Source: Geosiphon pyriformis (Eukaryota; Glomeromycota; Glomeromycetes; Archaeosporales; Geosiphonaceae). From it: 64,000 nt of DNA. The notes beneath the pieces were generated by a model, which searched no databases, was not told the origin of the DNA, and worked only from the letters and a program-made list of their open reading frames with translations. Below are positions 22,588-32,345 of this stretch, piece by piece (the stretch's first letter is position 1; each line of letters begins with the position of its first letter). Made by a program: the position numbers and the translations under genes. The stretch lies in NCBI GenBank assembly GCA_016748015.1, contig JAAOMT010000659.1, positions 242,549 to 306,548 of the forward strand, written 5' to 3'.

Positions 22588-23301
22588 TGTTATGGATTGG
22601 AGTAACAAGTTAATGGATAGCAAGGGAGAACAGTATTGTAGGGTGATGGAAATAAACAAAGAAGGAATTACAATAAGAGAGCAAATTGAATAAGTAGAAA
22701 TTCAATGTGTGTGATCAGTCTCATAAAAATTACAGTCACTAATCTTTTCTTAAATCTGAAGATAGAAAAATAGTCCGTGATTGTCAACAAGATAACACTG
22801 TTGCTATTATTCTATGCCTCAACTCGGCGATTCTTAGAATCAATAATAGATATCATTGTACTTTTCAATCATTTCTTTATTCAATGAATTACAAGAGCAA
22901 GCCAATTGCTTCTCAGGCTAATTCTAACAAATACAAATCAAGAAGAGGAAAAGATAAGGTATGTAAATGCCAATAAGTAGATACTTGAAGATAAGGAAAG
23001 AGGAATAAGCGATTATAAGAGGAAGTAATTGATATTGTTTATTTCATTACTTTGATCATGTCTTTCTATAGCTAAGAAAATCATCACTTATATAGCTATC
23101 TAAAGTGGTTAATGACCAGGTCAACGATCAGGTTAATGATCAGGTCATTGATCAGGTCAATAATCAGGTTAATGATCAGATCAATGGTCAGGTCATTGAT
23201 CAGGTCAACAATTACTATCTAAAAATAAGGTGGCCAATTATATGACATCAGTAGTTAATACATGTGATAATTAATAAAAACTATGTGTTTCAACCATAAC
23301 A
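22588..23301 (-). repeat. Gypsy-3 3' LTR
   Basis: 714 bp, against 618 bp for its partner. The whole size difference (96 bp) is eight 12-bp units at 23108-23203. In the first ~200 aligned bases I count about 18 differences, all transitions. Confidence 0.94.
23108..23215. repeat. 12-bp minisatellite in one LTR
   Basis: Eight tandem units of the type GTCAATGATCAG, with a ninth partial unit. The other LTR (31135-31146) has one partial unit, GTCAACGATCAC. Units differ from each other mostly by transitions. Confidence 0.93.
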
Positions 23302-23312
23302 TCATCCTCTCC
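23302..23312 (-). other. Gypsy-3 polypurine tract
   Basis: The coding strand reads GGAGAGGATGA directly before the 3' LTR, again shortly after GAGCTCAAT. Confidence 0.72.
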
Positions 23313-24023
23313 AAAGAGATTGAGCTCTGGCGAAATCAAACTATTTATGAGATAGTCTATGTGAAGAGTTTTGTTTAACTCAAAACTAACTAGTTTGTTG
23401 AAGTTTTTTGTGGATAGAGTATATAGTACTTGAGGCAAAATAAGCTTTGTATCCAAGAGACCAAATCTTTGTATTAGAGTTCTGGCTTTTCTAGCAATGG
23501 TCAAAACTCTTGGGACATCCAATCATATAATGCCCAAAATTTCCACTTGTATCTCTGAAGTTGTTTTCTTCATGAGCTTCATGTCTTCTATAATTTCACC
23601 AAGATGACCATAGAGTTCTAGTTGTCTTCCATATGACAAGTTTTTGTCTATGGGCAAGATTTCTTGTATTGTTTTTTCAATTGTGCTGGAAGGTAAAAGT
23701 ATCGCTACTGTTATGCTTTCCAGCAGGTATTTATCCATTTTGCCACCAATTCTTTCTCTTTTGGTAGTTGTTTTCTTTGGTCTAATAACAGTGTGAATCC
23801 CACTGTTATCTGTTATAGTGGTTTGTTTTCCAATAGTCAGAGTAGCATTTGGATAGTTTTTGATCCAGTACTCATGGAGAGTATAGAAAGTGTTTTGAAT
23901 GTTTTGATCCAGGAAATAATTGTTCATGTCGATTGAAGATACCTCTGTTTTGGGAATGGTGCATTTATTTATATCTAATTTTTGCTGATCATTTGGGTTG
24001 GTATTACCACAACAGGTAATCAA
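23305..24023 (-). pseudogene. Gypsy-3 extra 3' ORF (ORF3)
   Basis: About 240 codons in one frame from the end of integrase to the LTR edge, broken only by a TGA at 23523 where Arg (CGA) would fit. The frame opens at a TTG that overlaps the integrase stop (ATTGA, 24020-24023); the first ATG lies further in, at 'MNNYFLDQNIQ'. Words: 'LHEYWIKNYPNATLTIGKQ', 'LYGHLGEIIEDMKLMKK', 'ARKARTLIQRFGLL', 'LSTKNFNKLVSFELNK', 'SPELNLFGEDDVM'. No membrane or signal segment. It occupies the same place as ORF3 in Gypsy-1 and Gypsy-2 and shares the end pattern. Function unknown. Confidence 0.65.
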
Positions 24024-24279
24024 TCAGGTTGTTTGTAATATTTTTTGAGTCGCGTGCCATGAACAGAGCGATCACTGAATATTGTTCCATATTGATCTTG
24101 TAAGATATAAGAACCATTGTTCAAAACTTTGTTGACTATAAAGGGTCCTTTCCACCGGCTAGAGAATTTATTACTATAGACATTGTCTCTGTCTGAATGG
24201 TATTCCAAAACTAAGTTACCAACACTTAAGGAAAGTATTTTATAGGTTTTTTTCTTTTTGAGCTTCTCTTGGACCTGTT
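24020..24279 (-). pseudogene. Gypsy-3 integrase C-terminal tail
   Basis: 62 codons: 'FSSRWKGPFIVNKVLNNGSYIL', in short the W-K-G-P-F GPF/Y module, then 'VHGTRLKKYYKQPD' and a stop that overlaps the start of the extra ORF. This is the DNA-binding tail of Ty3 integrases. It is in another frame than the core, so there is a frameshift near 24,210-24,280. Confidence 0.78.
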
Positions 24280-25281
24280 TTATTTTTTCAAAGCAATTAT
24301 CTGTGCTTCTACTAATGAGTCAAGAATGGTACCAAGTCTTCTTTGCAAAATGTTCTTGTAATCTCCTATTGTTATTTCTTCAAAAGGTATTGTTTCTATA
24401 TCCATTTCTATTGGTAGAGTTGCCATTTGTCCATAGAGCAGATAAAAGGGTTCATAACTTGTTATGTCATAATTCACAGTTTTGTAAGCAAACAAGACTG
24501 AAGGCAATACTTTGTCCCATAGGTTGGTTTCTTCACTGGTTTTGGCTAGGGTTTCACATAGTGTTCTATTGAAACGTTCCACTAGGTTATTTGTTTGGGG
24601 GTGATAAGAGGAAGAGAGTTTATGATGTATTCCCATTTTTCTACAAAGTTCTTCAACCAGTGTACTAAGAAAAGCTCTTCCTCTATCAGATAAAAGTTCT
24701 TTGGGGCAGCCGTGGTAACAGATAATATCTTCATAAATAAAATTGGCAATTGAGACTGCTGTTTGATCTGGGGTGGCTCTTGCTTCTACCCACTTTGTAA
24801 GATAGTCGGTAGCTGTGATAATGTATCTGTTGCCATCAGGAGTTACTGTTAAAGGTCCAACAACATTTATACTAATTCTATCAAATGGTTGACCAACAGA
24901 GATTGAATGGATATCTTCCTTGCGATTGGGTTTTCCTTTTCTTTGGCAGGTATCACAGATTTTGATGTATTCAGCAATATCTTTTTCCAAGGTAGGCCAA
25001 TAATAGTGAGTTAAAGTTTTCTAAATTGTTTTTGTTTTTCCAAAGTGTCCAGCTAATAGATCAGTGTGCATATTGTAGATCACAATTTCTTTTTCTTCAA
25101 ATCTAATGACTCTCTGGGGGCGGTCAGGAGCTTTTCTATTTCTTTTATATAACTGGTTCTGGCGAATCAAATAGAAATTTGATTGTTTGTGCAAATGTTC
25201 TCTTTGCTGTCGAGTATAGTTCAGCGGGTATTGTCCTTTACTCAAAAATTTCATTAAAGCAGAGTAGTTGTCCAAGTCCAT
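24280..25281 (-). pseudogene. Gypsy-3 integrase core
   Basis: HHCC module: 'YNMHTDLLAGHFGKTKTI' (near 25050) and C-D-T-C-Q (near 24950). Core: 'FDRISINVVGPL' where the first catalytic Asp should stand (now Asn), 'TDYLTKWVEA', 'HGCPKELLSDRGRAFLS' with the second Asp, and 'HPQTNNLVERFNRTLCE' with the Glu. 236 codons are open (24990-24280) and one stop (TAA) separates them from the HHCC part. Apart from the first Asp this core looks well preserved. Confidence 0.87.
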
Positions 25282-25346
25282 TATCGTGTTTGTTTGTAAG
25301 GGAGTTACAAATAATTAAGTTGGTTTGGTTTGAGAGGGTTTTACTA

Positions 25347-26115
25347 TTACTGAATGGTAAGTCTGGAGAGAGCATCGGTGTTTTGATGATTAGCTCCTTT
25401 GCAGTGTTGAATGTCATAGTCAAATTCATCCAAGTGGAGTATCCAGCAAGTTATCCATTTATGTTCCAGATTTCTTTTGTTGCGTAGCCAAACCAAAGCT
25501 TGGTAATCTGTTACCACCAAAAATTTCACACCCTTAAGATATTTGTCCCAGTAGCTAGTAGTCCAAACTACTGCTAAGCATTCCTGCTCAGTAACTGAGT
25601 AGTTCCTTTCTGCTGGTGTGAGAGTTCTACTGGCATATGCTATGGCGTGTTCTCTGTTATCTTCATCTTTTTGGAAAAGAACAGCACCAAGTCCATAGCC
25701 AGATGCATTAGTGTGGAGGATAAAAGGTTGATCCAAATTAGATTGCATGAGAATGGGTTCTGTAACCAGTTTTTCTTTCAAAATTTCAAATGCTTTTTGT
25801 TGATGAGTGTCCCAGTGATAATTGATGTTTTTCTTAAGTAGCTGATTGAGAAAAGCAGCAATTTTAGAGAAATTCTTGACAAACTTGCAATAATAAGAGG
25901 CCAAACCAAGAAAAAAGTGTAGTTCATGAACATTCATTGGTTGTCTAATGTTTTGAACTTTTTCAATTTTGGCTGGATCAGGGAAGATTCTATCTTTTGT
26001 AATAAGATGGCCAAGGAACTGGGTGGATTGACATCCAAAAAATGATTTGATTGGATTGATCTTGAGACCAGCATTTCTAAGAAGGTCAAAAACTTTTTGC
26101 AAATGTTCAAGGTGT
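25347..26115 (-). pseudogene. Gypsy-3 RT C-terminal half and RNase H
   Basis: 251 open codons: RT thumb 'QKVFDLLRNAGLKINPIKS' and 'FLGHLITKDRIFPDPAKIEK', then RNase H 'ILHTNASGYGLGAVLFQKD' (first Asp now Asn), 'AYASRTLTPAERNYSVTEQECLAVVW' (Glu kept; shown in key words ASRTL and TEQECLAVVW), 'FLVVTDYQALVWL' (Asp kept) and 'HQNTDALSRL' (last His/Asp box). It ends at the solo LTR; the flank at 26112-26115 is GTGT. Confidence 0.87.
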
Positions 26116-27093
26116 TGTTACCAGATGAAATTAGAAATATTATTTAGCATGAAATTATCTTATAATTCCTATTATTAATTAGCATATATTATCATTTCAA
26201 ATGATCACTTATTACATTAGCAAAAATGTCCAAAATTATCATTTAATTAATAACCCAAATTGTACACAACACAAATGTAACCTAATTGCAATGATCAATC
26301 ATGCAATACCCCGAACTATGTAACATTCAAAAGTTCGCCGAAATTTGTAGAAATTTGCCAAAATAATTGATAGTTTACCGAAATATCTAATAGTTCGCCG
26401 AAATAACTTGTAGTTTGCCGAAATGTATTTTTAGTTCAGCGAAATTGTAGAAAATAGCAAAGTTCAAGTTCATAGAATAGTGTTACAACAAGTTGTATAA
26501 AAGAAGAGCTTCTCTCTTCGAGAAAATGTATCTTACTTTAGATTTATTACTTAGAACTATTTCTACACATACAAAAAAAAATAAATACCAAATAATTTAA
26601 AAAACCAAATTCTTTAATTATTGCCCTTGGAAAATCCCCAAAAACCAACTAACATTTCGAAATTGATTAGTTACCAATTTCAATAAACTGTTAGTGACTC
26701 CAGGCCTGGATAGAAAATGTTTCCCTTGATAAAAATCCTATTTTTACACTTCTTTTATTTTTCTTTTCTTTTCTTATTACAATCATTAAGGTAGCCTACA
26801 GACAAGATTCCTGTAGAAGAGTTGACTTTCACAGCAAAGTAACTACACATTTTTAGTGAGCTTCCAGATGAGCAATTCCTGGGAAAGAGTTAACGTTTAC
26901 TACAATGTAATTACATAAAGCAACTGGCATGGAATTGGCCATTCCACACATAAGCCCAGCAAGTTCAAATTATAGGAGATAATTTGAAGATAAATTCAGT
27001 TATTGGAGGTTCAACCACATCCAGAAAACGTGAATTCACAGCAAATAAGTATCAACAACATTACAGAAAAGAGACCAAAAACCTCTGGTAACA
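26116..27093 (+). repeat. Solo LTR of the Gypsy-1 family in Gypsy-3 RT
   Basis: 978 bp that matches, in reverse complement, the Gypsy-1 LTRs (3148-4099, 12055-12992): TGTTACCAG... at the left and ...CCTCTGGTAACA at the right. Flanked by GTGT at 26112-26115 and 27094-27097, a perfect 4-bp duplication. Removing the LTR and one GTGT joins 'TWDEH' to 'LEHLQKVFDLL' in frame. It is the only LTR insertion here in the orientation opposite to the others. Confidence 0.93.
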
Positions 27094-27560
27094 GTGTTCA
27101 TCCCAGGTTTTTGAGTATACCATTATGTTGTCTAAGTAGACTAGAACAAAGTTTTCTTTTACTAATTCAAATACTTTATCTATTAAGCGTTGAAAGGTGG
27201 GAGAGGCATTGGTAAAACCAAAAAGCATGACTGTGAATTCGTAGGTACCATACTTGGTAATGAAGACAGTTTTCTTTCTGCTTTCTGGATCCATCTTTAC
27301 TTGCCAGAATCCAGCAGTTAAGTCAATGGTTGAGAAGAAAGTGGCATCATAGAATTGGTCTAGCATTGCATTAATCTTGGGAAGTGGGTACATGTCTCTT
27401 TCAGTAATGGCATTTAATTGGCAATAGTCAACACAAAAGCATAGGGTTTCTTCTTTCTTGGATACCACTACAACTGGGAATGCCCATTCACTCTTGGTTT
27501 CCTGTATGAATCCAAGGGTTTTCATTCGGGTTATTTCCTTTTTTATAAACTCATCATTGC
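27094..27560 (-). pseudogene. Gypsy-3 RT N-terminal half
   Basis: 'KTLGFIQETKSEWAFPVVVV', 'LCFCVDYCQLNAITERDMYPLP', in key words FCVDYCQLN and YPLP, 'FSTIDLTAGFWQVKM' with the first catalytic Asp, 'TKYGTYEFTVMLFGFTNASPTFQ' (FG-TNASPTFQ), and the catalytic box 'VYLDNIMVYSKTWDEH', where Y-L-D-D is expected. Open from 27525 to the solo LTR. The second palm Asp is Asn, so it should be inactive. Confidence 0.88.
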
Positions 27561-27829
27561 ACCTGTTGGATTAATAGAGCTTCAAATGGATGGAGCAAGT
27601 TTCTCTGGTGATGATGGTGTGTTGTATCACATGTGTACATTCAGAAGGTTCACCTTCTTTTGAGATAACTGGGCTGTTTCTAGCCAGCAGGTTTTCAATG
27701 TCTACTTTTTTTCTTCTGAAAAGGGTTCTCTTTGTTCTACAACCAGTGATTGAATTTCAGGTGGTTTGTTTTCAAAAGACTTTTGGACTTCTTTTATTTC
27801 CTTTCGGGGTATCAAGCTGATTGGTTTCC

Positions 27830-28430
27830 AATCTTTGTAATAGATCAGGCAAAACATGCATTCATCACTAGGAGAGTACAATGGTTTGTCGCACCAGCAC
27901 CAGACACAAGGACTATGCTACCAATAACTGTATTTGGCTTTCTTGTCTGGCTTTCTGTCAAAGGTTCTTCTGAGCATATTATAATAAGGCCAGCAGATCA
28001 GCTTGCCATTGACAATGATTCCTTCTTTATCTGCCTTGACATTATCCAGTGGTTTGTCATTGTTAGTGAAGATAGTATAGGCAAGTTTAGCAGTTTCTTT
28101 TTGTTCTTTTTGTTTTTCTTTTTCCTTACTTTCTTCATTATCTGATTCATCTGATTCATTTTCTTTTGGGCTCTGCTTGGGTACTGGGGGAGTTGTCCAA
28201 TGGCAACACTTAACCACAATGAGTTTCTCACCACATCTGATGGTTAGTTCACAGAGTTCATAATCAAGCAAAGCCTTTGCTTTCTTGAGCCATTTATTGC
28301 CAACAATGATGGTGTATTCTTTTGCTTCAAACACTTCCATATCAGTTTCAATGCTAATGTCATTGATGCAGACAGGAATAGCTTTGGCTATGCCAAGTTC
28401 TTTTTTCTTATCACCATGCACATTGGTCAT
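27830..28430 (-). pseudogene. Gypsy-3 protease C-terminal part, acidic linker and zinc motif
   Basis: Continues the protease ('MTNVHGDKKKELGIAKAIPV', 'EAKEYTIIVGNKWLKKAKALLDYEL') into a Glu/Lys-rich linker (SPKENESDESDNEESKEKEK). After a TAG at about 27915 comes a Cys motif, 'PCVWCWCDKPLYSPSDECMFC', in which two C-x-x-C pairs could bind zinc. The linker and motif lie between protease and RT, where Gypsy-1 and Gypsy-2 have the Cys-rich module and dUTPase. Confidence 0.72.
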
Positions 28431-28925
28431 TGGTCATGTGGATGGTTCATCAATTTTTCTGCCAATTGCTTTAAGAAAGTGTTTGGCAATAACACTAACA
28501 GATGATCCATTGTCTAGGATCAAATCGATGAAGTAGCCAGCCACTTGGACTTTACAAATTAGAAGAGTAACATTGCTATTGTCAGCAAGTCTAGCTTGGC
28601 AAGGGTGTTTGTTGGTTTTGGGTGTTTTTTTCTTTGGAATCAGGGATTTGCGAAGATCTTTTCTGAATTATGAATGGGTCATTAATTGGCCAAAGGTTAT
28701 ATGTGCTGGGGTTTCCATAAGGTCTTTGACAACAGAATAGGGACCGGATTTTTGTACTATTTTTGGGGGTTTCAACTTTGGAGGGTTTTTGAAAACTTTG
28801 GCTTTTGGGGGCTCATTGTTGTCAGCAGTTGATGTAGAAGCTTTATTGGGGTCTAGAACGAAATCAACTTTGGCTTTCTTCTTCTTTCTTGTAGATTCAG
28901 AGGGGTTGATTGCTAATTCATCCAT
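28431..28925 (-). pseudogene. Gypsy-3 protease and N-terminal linker
   Basis: The active site is at 28506-28514 in 'FIDLILDNGSSVSVIAKHFL': the box reads D-N-G where D-S-G or D-T-G is expected. Upstream, 28925-28668 encodes a Lys/Pro-rich linker (KKKKAKVDFVLDPNKAS, FKNPPKLKPPKIVQ). The pol frame here differs from the Gag frame, so expression would need a frameshift, or a mutation has shifted it. Confidence 0.75.
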
Positions 28926-29164
28926 GTCATGGTCATCATCAGTTAAGTTAAAAGTATAAAAGGGGTTTTCTTCTGGTTGGCTTGCACTCTCACTCTTTGG
29001 AGGTGCACCTACCAGTTTAAAGGCTGATAAACAGTGGCTTCAACTAGGGGATCCTCTCCAAAGAAATTGATGTTGGCATAATTGGGCCTTTGGTTGGACA
29101 CATTGTTGTTGTTGATCCTGTTGTTCTGAGCATCATTGTTTCTGGGGACTGGTGGAGGCAGTGG

Positions 29165-30562
29165 AGGATTGTTGCAATCTCTTGAAAAGTGTCCAGTTAA
29201 TTCACAGTGATAGCATACAGGTGGGCCACAATTTTGTTGTCTTTGATAAGGTGGTTGCTGGGGCTGATTGAAGCGTGGTTCAAATCTGGGTCTTTGTGGT
29301 TGCTGATTTTCTCTGACTGCTTGGGCTAAGGGTTCTAATAACCGAGCAAGATTTGCTGTGAGTCTGTCTATTAACTGTTCATTTAGATCTTAAGTATGAG
29401 TGGCAAAAGAAGTAACAGCTATTTGAGGGGCAGGAGCCATGACAGGAACAGAAGCAAAAACTGGTAGTGTGGATCCCAAGTACATTCTTTGATTGTCTTC
29501 AATTCTTTGTGCTAATTCAATGGTCATATCCATGGTGGGATTATTTTTCAGGGCCAGGAGAGACCAAAGAGCATACAATAGATCAGTTTTCAATCCTTTT
29601 GTGAAGGAGTGAATTTTCTGCTCTTTTGTCCAATTTCTTCCAGTGTCTACTCATTTGATTAACTTTTTGATTGCTTTGGCATATTTGGTTACAACTTCAC
29701 CAGGACCTTGGGTTCTTCTTTCCAATTCCATACGCCATTTTGATATTAATATTGGGGTTCTGAACTTGTTTTCAAACCAGGTAGTGAAAGAAGTGTTGAT
29801 TTCTCCTATATTTGTTGGTGTCCATCTAACGATTCTTTGCTGGGCATTGGCATCTGTTTTTTGTGAGAACCAGGTAGCAGAGAATCCTTGAAAGTAGCCA
29901 CCAACAATTTGGAACTTGTACTCATCATCATATTGATTGGCTGTAGTGGCTCTTTCAAAGTCATCCAATTATTTAATTAGATCTTGTGTATCACCTCTAA
30001 ATAATGGTATTGGGGTGTTGTTTTTTCGCCCTAGAGCAGTTTGTATACCTTGGAGGGCAGCCAGAATGTTTGCTTGCATGGGGTCATTAGCCATTGGTTC
30101 AGGGGTAACTGTTTGTGTAGACAAGTCTGATTTGCTTGATAAAAGATCAAAAACAGGAGCAGTTTGGTAGCTTTTTTCTTCTGTTTCAAAGGGAGTTTCA
30201 GTTGTTTGATGAGCAGCAATCCAAATGTGGATTTGATGATTCAGATATTCGAAATCAGGGGGCTGTTGTTCAAAGGTTGCAGAATATAAGAGCTGATTGA
30301 TACTGTTGTTTCTTTCTTCAAAGTCATTTTCAAAATAAGCTTGGTCAAAGTAATAGGTTGTATAAGCTGTGTAGGTTTCAGCTGAATGCTTGTTCAGGAA
30401 CCAGTTCCAAAAGTCTTGGAATTGTCTACTTGATTGTTCTTCAAGGGGGAAGCAGATCAAGCAGGAGAGCAGAGGATTAAATTCAATGAAACTTTGGTCA
30501 TTTCTGTTGTGTGCTACAAAGTGTTCTTCTGATTGCTGTGGCAGATATGAGTAATCACCCAT
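29165..30562 (-). pseudogene. Gypsy-3 Gag with CCHC zinc knuckle
   Basis: Starts at a true ATG at 30562 (MGDYSYLPQQSEEHF). The N-terminal part runs to 29969, then after one stop the Gag core: 'YKFQIVGGYFQGFSATWFSQ', 'INTSFTTWFENKFRTP', 'VVTKYAKAIKKLIK' (29968-29651) and 'ALWSLLALKNNPTMDMTIELA' region (29593-29390). The zinc knuckle at 29215-29174 reads C-Y-H-C-E-L-T-G-H-F-S-R-D-C, intact CX2CX4HX4C, with a Pro/Asn-rich tail. All blocks share a frame, interrupted by three or so stops. Confidence 0.85.
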
Positions 30563-30590
30563 ACAATGAGGGAATAAGTGAATTTTGACA

Positions 30591-30608
30591 ACCTCACAGG
30601 GAGCACCA
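30591..30608 (-). other. Gypsy-3 primer binding site
   Basis: Six bases inside the 5' LTR the coding strand reads TGGTGCTCCCTGTGAGGT. The matching tRNA 3' end would read ...GGGAGCACCA. Yeast elongator tRNA-Met ends ...GGAGCACCA, so a tRNA-Met primer is a possibility. Confidence 0.72.
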
Positions 30609-30614
30609 CTTTTA

Positions 30615-31232
30615 TGTTACGGGTTGGAGTAACAAGCTAACAGATAGCAAGGGAGAACAGTATTGTAGGGTGATGGAAATAAACAAAGAAAGAATTACAA
30701 TAAGGGAGCGAATTGAATAAGTAGGAATTCAATGTGCATGATCAGTCTCATAAAAATCACAGTCGCTAATCTTTTCTTAAATCTGAAGGTAAAGGAATAG
30801 TCCGTGATTGTCAACAAGATAACACCGCTGCTATTATTCTATGCCTTAACTCGGCGATTCTTAAAATCAATAACAGGTATTATTGTACTTTTTAATTGTT
30901 TCTTTATTCAATGAATTACAAGAGCAAGCCAATTGCTTCTCAGGCTAATTCTAACAAATACAAATCAAGAAGGGGAAAAGATAAAGTATGTGAATGCCAA
31001 CAAGTAGATACTTGAAGGTAAGGAAAGGAGAATAAGCAATTATGAGAGGAAGTAATTGATATTGTTTATTTTGTTACTTTAATCATGTCTTTCTACAGCT
31101 AAGGGAATCATTGCTTATATAGCTATCTAAAGTGGTCAACGATCACTATCTAAAAATAGGGTGGCCAATTATATAACATCAGTGGCTAATACATGTGATA
31201 ATTAATAAAAACTATGTGTTTCAACCGTAACA
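30615..31232 (-). repeat. Gypsy-3 5' LTR
   Basis: 618 bp, TGTTAC...CGTAACA, partner of 22588-23301. It lacks the minisatellite expansion. Confidence 0.94.
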
Positions 31233-31702
31233 ATATAATGTCCACATATCTGCAAAGCTGTGGAAAATCTGGAATGTAGTTTGGTAGTTGATCCTCAACT
31301 TTGGTGGTTAAATATCTAATGATGATTTCCTTTGGTATTTCAATGACACTTTTCATTGTGTTGTAGATGGGAATTTTGATGTTTTTGGGGCTTTTGGCTG
31401 ATATGTAGAGATTAGTAAGTCCAATCTCTTCTAATTCACAAATGGTGCTTTAAACAACTGAGCTTGATCTTTTACTTCTCTTTTTATGGCTAATATATAC
31501 TGGTCATATGGTGGAATGGAAATTGATTAATGGGTTGAGATAATTTCTCTCTTGTCAATAATTTCTTCCTCTGCCATATTAACTGGTACATCTACTCTAC
31601 CTATTGATCTGAATCCTTGTATCTCTCTTGCTGTTATCCCTAATTCTTTCCTGTTCTCACTGATACTAATTTAGCTACTTTAACCAGAGGTATAAATATT
31701 GT
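31233..31702 (-). pseudogene. Gypsy-2 Pol linker between dUTPase and RT
   Basis: Minus-strand remnants such as 'LYISAKSPKNIKIPIYNTMKS' and 'YIPDFPQLCRYVDI' form the linker that joins dUTPase to RT in this family. It ends at the Gypsy-3 insertion. The remaining end of dUTPase and this linker are out of frame with 22587-22249, so there is a frameshift here. Confidence 0.65.
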
Positions 31703-32345
31703 CTATGTTATTTTTTTGTTTGGATCTATGGTGTAGGCTTTTTCTGAGTCATTTTGTAGCATAGCAATGATATTTTCTACATATCCTGTATTGATTATCT
31801 CTTCTCTGATGTTGATTTCCTTTTTTACTAGGCTACTCCTAGATACTAATTGTATTATAGTTGTTGCTGGAATTTCCAGTGCTATTTTGAGATCAATACT
31901 GGTGTGCAAATAGGGTTCCAATTTGATGGTATTTTTTCCTAGATATCTCAGATCAAACCCTACATTGGTATTATGCACACATTTTGGCATAATACCTTTA
32001 TTATTGTCACTATACCATTTGAGTTCTTGTTTCTTGAAAAGATCAGGAAACACAATGTATATTTTGGGGTTTGAATTGGAGTCTAAATCATTGATATTTT
32101 TATTGTCATTTTGAATAGAATTAGAACTGTTATTTTCATCATTATCATTGTCAAAGTTTGAATTGGGATTAAAAATTGATTCCAATTCTGATGTGCAGCT
32201 GCTTATTGGTTTGTTTTCTTCAGGAATCATGTAGATCATGCATGGTAGATTGTAAATAAGGTCACACTTATTACAATATTAGAAGTCACATGAGATTAAG
32301 CAATATTGACATAATTGAGTATTCAACTCCTCTAAATGCTGTTTC
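31703..32345 (-). pseudogene. Gypsy-2 dUTPase domain, inactivated
   Basis: dUTPase motifs in order: 'NVGFDLRYLG' (motif 1), 'LVSRSSLVKK' (motif 2, R-S-S-L kept), 'IREEIINTGYVENI' (motif 3, where G-G-I-I-D-A-G-Y-V-G-N is expected) and 'PNKKIT' (start of motif 4). The catalytic Asp of motif 3 is Asn and two or three Gly are Glu, all explainable by G-to-A on the coding strand. The N-terminal part is a Ser/Asn/Asp-rich spacer (NSNFDNDNDENNSS), preceded by a Cys pair cluster near 32280. Inactive. Confidence 0.83.

Larger units (their letters stand above)
22588..31232 (-). mobile_element. Gypsy-3: Ty3/gypsy retrotransposon inserted in Gypsy-2
   Basis: 8.6-kb minus-strand element with LTRs 22588-23301 and 30615-31232, both TGTTA...TAACA. 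Its insertion split Gypsy-2 Pol; ATAT at 22584-22587 and 31233-31236 is a perfect 4-bp duplication, and joining the flanks restores a sensible Gypsy-2 frame (V-D-I-I-L-Q-T-I-Y). Order: Gag with CCHC, protease, zinc motif, RT, RNase H, integrase, extra ORF. I see no dUTPase. It is the least decayed of the three. A solo LTR of the Gypsy-1 family interrupts its RT. Confidence 0.94.

Noticed and set aside
23108-23215. CRISPR-like array
   Set aside because: 12-bp units without spacers inside an LTR of a eukaryotic retroelement; it is a minisatellite.
27003-28536. Plus-strand frames within Gypsy-3 (for example 27750-28145, 28285-28536)
   Set aside because: Antisense shadows of the minus-strand pol gene or of the solo LTR.
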